A stretch of 64,000 bases of DNA from Cercis canadensis (taxonomy: Eukaryota > Streptophyta > Magnoliopsida > Fabales > Fabaceae). The translations under genes were made by a program, and so were the position numbers. Position 1 is the stretch's first letter, and each line of letters opens with the position of its first letter. Positions 57,671-64,000 of this stretch are shown here, piece after piece. The stretch covers positions 69,821-133,820 of the forward strand of contig QAOA01006271.1 in assembly GCA_003255065.1 (NCBI GenBank), in the 5' to 3' direction. Under the pieces are notes generated by a model. That model worked only from the letters and a program-made list of their open reading frames with translations. It did no database searches and had not been told where the DNA came from.

Positions 57671-58594
57671 GCATTCGGGAAGCCAATAGCATTCTCTACT
57701 CTGGCTAAAAATTTGTCTTGTGTGATTGAATGCAATTAAGATATTCCCAAATCTCACTAGTTGAAGCAGAGTAAGGACTGTGTATAAGACAAAAAAAATA
57801 GATTAAGATTTAACTTAGTAATTACAAGAATACAAATCTTCAACCACTACCATCTTCTATCGCTTCTGAGTAGAAATTTTAGCAAGCTATACATAATCCT
57901 TGACATAAGAGGAAATGATAACACAGCTGAGTAGTCACCCACTTGTAAGAGGACTTTATACATTTGTTTCTTTTTTATCCTTTCTTCTATTCTTGTATAG
58001 TAGGATAACTATTACATATTTATATTTATAAGAAAGGTTTGATGCTTGTCTTAAAAAGAACTTATTTATTGCGCAACAACTTTTAGAAATATTTTAAGCC
58101 CATATATAAATGAATTTACAAATTTAGAGGATTTTTTTTTAATTTTTGTTATGCACTGAGACTACACAATAAGTAGCCTATCTCATCCGAAAATTTCATC
58201 CCACTAGTAGCCAATAGGATTGAACCCAATATCTCTTCCTTAAAATACTAAGTGCTCAACCTCTTGAAGATAGAGAATTTATTCAATATGATTCTAGTTT
58301 CATACGTCCTTTTTGTATGGTAATTAAGAAGTCACAGAATTTTTTTTGTTTGTTTCCTATCGAATAGTAGAGAGTAGTCTATATATACCATAAAGATAAT
58401 TCCTATATATAAAAGTGAAATTAAAGATGTTGGTTGAAGAATTGATAGAGTGAAACCACTTTTGACATGACAGATACAAGGAGCATTGCTTCATATCCAT
58501 AGAGAGATTGAAGTATAGCGAGATAATCACACCCATATCTTTTTTTTAGCTTCAGGGTATAACTTTTTTTAAAAAAAAAATTTTGCTTGGTAAC
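57671..58594. other. Upstream region of the GILT gene
   Basis: AT-rich, no coding sequence, no elements recognised up to the MITE at 58604. Confidence 0.5.
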
Positions 58595-58603
58595 ATTTTC
58601 TTT

Positions 58604-59094
58604 TTGTGCTCGCTTATGAGCTATCTCCCACTAAAAGTGAGAGGTAGTGCTACATCCCTTTTTATCGAGAGAGATTCACATCTCAATTTTGGTGTCATTG
58701 TAAAGATCTTGAAAAATTGAGTAACGTAGTGTGTTCTAGAATAATTAATTTTCTATAAAATGCATAAACAGAGTGATACAAGAAATGTGTATGAAAATAT
58801 TAAAATATTATTAAATGTTTTGACTCTGTTAAACTCAAAATTTATCAACTATTTAGATTTCGGGAATACAATGTACAACTCAACATTCTGAGATTTTCGC
58901 AATAACACTAAAATCAAGATGTGGGTCCCTTTAATAGGAGGGATGTAGCACTATCTCCCACTTTTAGTGGGAGGTAGCTTAGCAAGCACCTTTTGAGATT
59001 TTCACAATGACACTAAAATCAAAACGTGGGTCCCTTTAATAGGAGGGATGTAGCACTACCTCCTATTTTTAGTGGGAGGTAGCTTAGCAAGCAC
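58604..59094. mobile_element. MITE with duplicated right arm and 9-bp TSD
   Basis: The left arm TTGTGCTCGCTTATGAGCTA and the right arm, in reverse complement GTGCTTGCTAAGCTACCTCC, pair over about 100 bp. The right arm is present twice in tandem (about 58885-58988 and 58989-59094). A perfect 9-bp duplication, ATTTTCTTT, lies at 58595-58603 and 59095-59103, which points to the Mutator superfamily. Confidence 0.75.
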
Positions 59095-59267
59095 ATTTTC
59101 TTTAATGTTGAAATGATTAAAGGAGTCAAGATTGAAATACCAAAATACACTTATGTGTATCTTGAAAGCTACTAGAATCCGCCAATGTGCGAAAGCCTTA
59201 CATAAAGTCGGTTAGGGAAATAATATTATGGTGACAACTTAATATATTACTAGAAAATTAAAGTGGG

Positions 59268-59369
59268 AACCAAACGGCTTATAGCCGAGTGATACTAAGA
59301 TTGTCCTAAAGACTTGTAGGTTCCGTGTTTAAACACAAAGTTGTAACCAAAAGTACAAAAAAAAAAAAT
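59268..59369 (+). mobile_element. tRNA-derived SINE, copy c
   Basis: CAAACGGCTTATAGCCGAGTGATA (A box TAGCCGAGTGAT) is followed by GTTCCGTGTTTAAACAC and a 12-A tail. It matches copies a and b over its whole length. TGGGAA flanks both ends (59261-59266 and after the tail), a possible short TSD. Confidence 0.75.
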
Positions 59370-60370
59370 GGGAAAGCCTTACTAGAAAGTTAAAGTTTTG
59401 AATAATTAAAACTTCAAAACTGGATTAGGGAAATAGTAATGGTGACAACCTAAAATATTCTTTAATTTTTATTTTATAAATTTAAAGCAATTTAACATAT
59501 ATCTTAATTAATATCCTCACTCTTTTGCCATTTGAGTAGAGAACAAGTTTTCTATAATTGCTTAGTTTTTGAAGCCTTATCTTTACACAAAATAGCAGTC
59601 TTTATTTGCAGCAATCTACTTCCATTTGATAGCATAGTGCTTGCAAGTTTTGATATGCTTAACATATGATAATATTTACACATTCGCTCATATTTTATTA
59701 TGAAGTATCACTTACACGTATGATATTACTATATTCTTTCCTTCTCTTTTCCTAAAGGCCATTAATTTCGTCTTTGAGCATATTACATTGAAGGTAGCTT
59801 CCCTCCAGCTGATATGGGACTATATGTAGCAATGGATTACTGTCTTTTTGTGGCTGAACTTTTGACTTCTGTGAGTTGATAAAACATACTATCACATCCC
59901 ACTAGTTCAAACATAGTATGCATAGTGGAAAAATTTAAATATATCATTATCAAACTGAGTAAATCAATGAATTCTTCTGTCACAGCACCTCACATTTTAG
60001 GTACCACCCTTTGTCTCATCTCATTGTGGTCCTTCCCTATAATTTTTTAACAGCAGAATACACGAAATCAATGAACCATTTTTGCAGGGTATCTTTAAGT
60101 TTCTTAAGTAAGTATGCAATTTATAACCTGTAAATTGCAATGTGTTTGTTAAGAAAAAACATTGATGATGTTTATGGTGTTGTGGAATCTCATTCTGTCT
60201 AGTTGCTTATATAATTCAGGTTACATATATAGCATTTGCTCAGATTTATGGTAAATAATCAAAGGTAAATAATGACTAATGGAGCAGGTGATCTCCACTT
60301 TTGCCCCCCATATTAGCAGAGTAGCAAATTGAGTGGGTTGAGTTTATCTTTTGATTTGAGGTGGTCTTTT
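59370..60370. other. Non-coding spacer
   Basis: AT-rich, with no gene or element recognised. Confidence 0.5.
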
Positions 60371-60730
60371 CACTACAAGAAAAATAGCTTTTTCTCATTG
60401 AACAAATCCGTGAGAAAAGGGTGGAAATTCTATGAGAAAGGCCTTTCTCAAGGACTTTCTCACGGATGTCGGTCTGTGAGAAAAAGTGGCGTGACAAATT
60501 GAGTTTGTCACGCAAAATATTGTCCGTGAGAAATTTCTCACAGAATTATCCATGAGAATATAGAGATACTCCGTGAGAAATTCACATGGATTCTCACGAC
60601 AAAGTCGTTGTTTTTCTCACCGAGAAAGTCTATGAGAAAGTCCTTGACAAGTTACAAAAAACTGAATGTTTATTTTAAGTTTCTCATGGACATTTTCGTG
60701 AGAAATTCCGTGAGAAAAGCCAACACCAAT

Positions 60731-60758
60731 CCCCCCCCCCCCCCNCCCCCCCCCCCCC
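60731..60758. repeat. Poly(C) tract with one N
   Basis: C homopolymer in the left subterminal region, with an N at 60745. Its length is unresolved. Confidence 0.9.
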
Positions 60759-61181
60759 TCCCAACCTATTTTTCTATTAACCAAAAACTTGCATAGTACA
60801 TTAACCAACAACAACACAAGCAGAACAACAGTAACAGCAGCAACAGAGCATAATGCAATCAAATTTTATACAAATTAAATAATTTATACAAAAGAATCTA
60901 TACAGGAGGATAATGTAAAAGATACATATACAAAAAGAATATTTACATATTTCTAAGCTCTACTAAAGTTCCAAAACCGTGAGAAATGAGGGCCGAACAG
61001 AAAATGCAACGTCAAAAGCAATAATATGAACATGAGTTCTGTAACACAAAACACAACACATTAGTAGACTGAAAACATAAAATATCTAAAAAGATAACAT
61101 AGAAGTAAATGCAACTATGTAATTAACAATACATAAGCACTGATGAAATATGAGCAGGACCTATGTAATATCAATTGCTTT

Positions 61182-61445
61182 CTAGTACATAATCACTAGG
61201 GGATCTTCCTCGGTTTCGTCATCACTACTATGATATTCATCTTCTTCCTTTTTCTCACCATCTTCTCCTATTTCATCATCTACATCAGTGACAATGGCTG
61301 GATTTGGCCCAATAACAATTTCCTCTATAATAGTTGAAGTCATATCTATCAAATCTGTCTGAGTCTGATCATCATCAACAATTAACGCCGGTGAGTGATG
61401 TGGTTTGTTTATAATCACACTCTGTATGTAGTAATTATCCCTCAT
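61182..61445 (-). CDS. Acidic carboxyl end of the CACTA transposase
   Basis: An 87-codon frame with a strongly acidic tail (DDEIGEDGEKKEEDEYHSSD and on). The transposase of this family ends with such a tail in several plant CACTA groups. A homologous but broken version lies in the element at 4160, which supports a real coding origin. In this copy it is separated from the rest by the 1.26-kb insertion or intron at 61473-62736. Confidence 0.5.
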   Translation of the reverse strand: MRDNYYIQSVIINKPHHSPALIVDDDQTQTDLIDMTSTIIEEIVIGPNPAIVTDVDDEIGEDGEKKEEDEYHSSDDETEEDPLVIMY

Positions 61446-61472
61446 TTCTAGCTTCTTAAATCTCTTTTAATG

Positions 61473-62736
61473 TTTAATTAAGTATGCTTGACCTTATTTC
61501 ATAAGTTTGGGTTCATATTGGGCTTAATTGTTTTCTTCAGTATTATTAGGTTTTTGACACTATTCTGTATTTCAGGTATATATTTAATTTTGGATGTCTA
61601 AAATTTGTGAATCTTACCTTGTAGGAAAGCTAAGAGAATTGTCTACAACTTTCATTCAGACCTACAAGGCCAATTCGGACGTTCAGTGGGTCAAATTTGA
61701 CCCAGAAGTCGGAACCGGGATTGGACCTTTGTGAAGAGATTTAGGCTTAACTTCCTCATTCCAATCTCAATTAGGCCAAAACCAAGGCCCATTTGAAGCT
61801 GAGGTCCAGAGGTTTAAACTTAACCTAGGGGTAATTTGGGTATGCATTGTAATTAGGAGTTTATAATTAGGTTAAAGGAGGTAGCATTTTGAGAATTCAT
61901 TCTGAGAATTGTAGTTTTTAGATAGTTTTCATTTCTTCTCTTGTAAATTTTGGAGCTCACTGAACCATGGTTTTTTTTCCTCCATTGGAGCTTGGATTTC
62001 ATGACCATGGAGGAGTAGAACATTTGTAACCTAGCTAAGACTCCTGAATTAATCGGTTGGATTTTAATATTCTACACTTAATTAGATTAATCTTAATGCA
62101 ATTCTGTCTTATTTGGATTTCTGCCTAGTTTTAGTTTTTGTATGGATTTATGGAGATCTTTGTGATTTATATGGATTTTGAAGTAAGAAACATAATTTAG
62201 ATTGATTAATCTTTAATCTGTGGTACAAAATCAGAGAAGCTATGTTATGCTAATTGATGTTTGATTTTTAGATTAATCCACTAATTGTTTAGTCTTTGTG
62301 ATTACAAAATTAGTGATTGCATGTGGTTAATCGAATCCTGAGTGATCACTCAGTAAGAATACTTAGTCATAATTAGAGATTTCGGTTGTGATTAAACTCA
62401 ATTAGCAACACTGCATTAGAGCTTGATTATTAATCTAAGATGAATTAAATCGATTATTGATGGATGTCTAGCTATGTTACGTTTTTAGTTAATTGAATTA
62501 ATCATTGTTCAATTCTACATTTTTACAATTTGAAAATATAATTTGTCTCAAAAATCTCCTATTTTTAATCTTGAAATTATTAATTACACATTGCTTTCCT
62601 TGAGAAAGACAACCTGGATTATGCCCTCTATACATTTTAATTAGGTGTTTGGTTTAATTTAATTGGATTAACGATAAGTCCGATCATTCGTCTTGGTAGG
62701 GATCATCTGGGGCATCAATTGTGTGTCTGACATTTG
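61473..62736. other. Non-coding insertion or intron in the CACTA transposase
   Basis: This block separates the DUF4216 region from the acidic tail. It is flanked by the 8-mer TTTTAATG (61465-61472 and 62737-62744). It contains leader-like sequence (ATGACCATGGAGGAGTAGAA near 62000) of the kind seen in LTR regions, but no terminal inverted repeats and no clean TG...CA pair. Class unknown. Confidence 0.4.
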
Positions 62737-62752
62737 TTTTAATGACATGTAA

Positions 62753-63080
62753 TCATCTCCACTTGTTAGGAGTTGTGTGTGGATAAGGAGAGAAATAAAC
62801 TTGCTTTGCTTGTTGAGCTAAGATGAATGGGTTATCTCCCTTATATGTTCTACTTGAGTTTACCTTCACAAACTCATATTTCATATAACTCTTTGTCTCT
62901 CGAGGTGAAGGATCATACCATTTGCAATTAAATAGTACCAATCGATAACAAAGTGAACCAATATATGAAATCTCAATAATTTCTTGTAGTACCCCATAAT
63001 AAGAGGATTCGTCTTTGCCACAACCAGATCCTTTCAAACAAACTACACTATTATTTATTTTTTTTAGCATGGGATCAAGT
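62753..63080 (-). pseudogene. CACTA transposase, DUF4216 region
   Basis: The minus-strand frame contains SSYYGVLQEIIEISYIG, LVLFNCKWYDPS, YEFVKVNSSRTY and NPFILAQQAKQVYF, the conserved order of DUF4216 in plant CACTA TnpD-type transposases. It is an ORF of about 105 codons. Flanking parts are in other frames, so the copy is probably inactive. Confidence 0.85.
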
Positions 63081-63264
63081 AGCTGTATGAAATTTATAAC
63101 CGTTGATATTTACTCGGTTCCATATTTGAACCTTCCTTAAGGGACAAACCAAAAATATTAAAAGCTCATTGACAATACCATTTTGAAGGTTTTGTACCTA
63201 TATAATTAACAAGAGGTTAGTGAAATACTAAAACTTGTTAAATACAATTAAATATTAGAAATAG

Positions 63265-64000
63265 TTAGAGTTACTTACAAACTGTTTAAACCATTGAGGA
63301 AATCCAGTGGAGATGTGCTTATCTATTTGATCATTTGGGAGATTCCCATACGTTGAGGTTAATCCCTGTGTGTACATGTTACAACATAAACATAAAATTA
63401 GTTAAGACATAAGTTTGACCATATTTAAGCATTAGAAAAAATTAAGATATTAAGTTGGAATTTACTTCAAGTAAGGTTTAACCTCGGGGCAATTGAGCAA
63501 CACATACACTGTTGCAGCTGCTAGTTCCTCATCTCCGAGATATCGTTGTTCCGAGGTTCCATGGAGGAAAGTAGGATTGTTGAAGATGAAAATAGGTTGT
63601 CCGACATAAATTTCTCACAATCATCATTGTAAGACACTCTTCTAGTCCTTGAATGGACGTGAGACTCGAAATAGTACGAACAAAAAGTTGAAGTATCCTC
63701 AATGATATATGCTTTGTAAATTGAACCTTCTACGTATACTTTGTTTTTAAATTTTCGCTTTAAGGTATGAATGAACCTTTCAAAAGGATACATCCACCTA
63801 TGTTGGACAAGTCCACCCTTGATTGCTTCTTTAACTAAACGAAATAGTAAATGCTCAATTACATCAAAGAAAGCAACAGAAAAAATCTTCTCAAGTTTGC
63901 AAAAGATGATGAGAATATTCTACTCAATTATCTGCAAGTCACCCTTGTGCAAAGTAGGAGAGCAAAAATCTCGAAAAAATTGGCTCAACTCAACTCAACA
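63265..64000 (-). pseudogene. CACTA transposase, DUF4218 region, partial
   Basis: On the minus strand, from the edge: HRWMYPFERFIHTLKRK at about 63745-63800, GSIYKAYIIEDTSTFCSYY, HSRTRRVSYNDD, and then in a shifted frame the block ending LNCPEVKPYLK at about 63475. A further exon-like piece at 63275-63360 ends FPQWFKQF. This is the DUF4218 domain and following linker of CACTA transposases. One frameshift falls near 63620. Confidence 0.8.

Larger units (their letters stand above)
60371..64000 (-). mobile_element. CACTA (En/Spm) element with transposase, right end outside window
   Basis: Starts CACTACAAGAAAAATAGC at 60371 with TTTCTCACGG-type subterminal repeats to about 60720. It is closely related to the element at 4160 (shared blocks at 60785-61080 and 61185-61390). 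Transposase pieces run on the minus strand from the window edge to 61182. The far end lies beyond 64000. Confidence 0.88.

Noticed and set aside
1-64000. A cooperating biosynthetic or defence gene cluster
   Set aside because: The host genes (permease, mtACP, pseudouridine synthase, GILT) are functionally unrelated, on both strands, and separated by transposons.

Overview
This is AT-rich nuclear DNA of a flowering plant, most likely a eudicot. It has spliced GT-AG genes, plant-type retrotransposons, CACTA and Mutator elements, MITEs and an endogenous caulimovirid remnant. Short runs of N sit only in homopolymers and dinucleotide tracts, as in a draft assembly. I cannot name the species.

Three host genes look intact. 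They are a purine-permease-type transporter (minus, 15422-18147, with a 7-nt first coding exon), a mitochondrial acyl carrier protein (plus, 24357-27732, two exons) and a GILT-family thiol reductase (minus, 56409-57597, five exons). The last two exons of an RluA-type pseudouridine synthase (minus, 42754-44066) end 24 bp short of a Copia insertion, and no upstream exon was found. One decayed exon of a membrane steroid-binding (MAPR) gene lies at 53610-53789. These genes are unrelated and do not form a cluster.

Mobile DNA makes up most of the rest. 1-2644 is a minus-strand Ty3/Gypsy element whose LTR cuts into a LINE (2645-6925, minus). That LINE is also split by a CACTA element (4160-6495, TSD ATG). 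7-15 kb holds a SINE with a 14-bp TSD, a second CACTA fragment, a Mutator-type MITE (11031-11927) and a LINE with an inverted 5' part. 19.9-22.0 kb is a broken endogenous pararetrovirus capsid region that runs into a 49-bp tandem array, itself interrupted by a hAT-like element (22240-23275).

28.5-40.8 kb holds two large Mutator-like elements (28511-34589 and 35904-40779), each with long TIRs and a perfect 9-bp TSD. Each carries a GRF-type zinc-finger reading frame, and the second also carries what looks like a captured multi-exon gene fragment. A MITE within a MITE follows (40815-41846). 44.1-52.9 kb is a three-level retrotransposon nest: Copia A, invaded by Gypsy C, whose LTR is invaded by the young full-length Copia B. 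The right end (60371-64000) is a CACTA element with recognisable transposase domains (DUF4218 and DUF4216) that leaves the window.

The host genes show no joint function. The main interest is how the mobile elements are built and nested, and the repeated pairing of a GRF zinc finger with MULEs.
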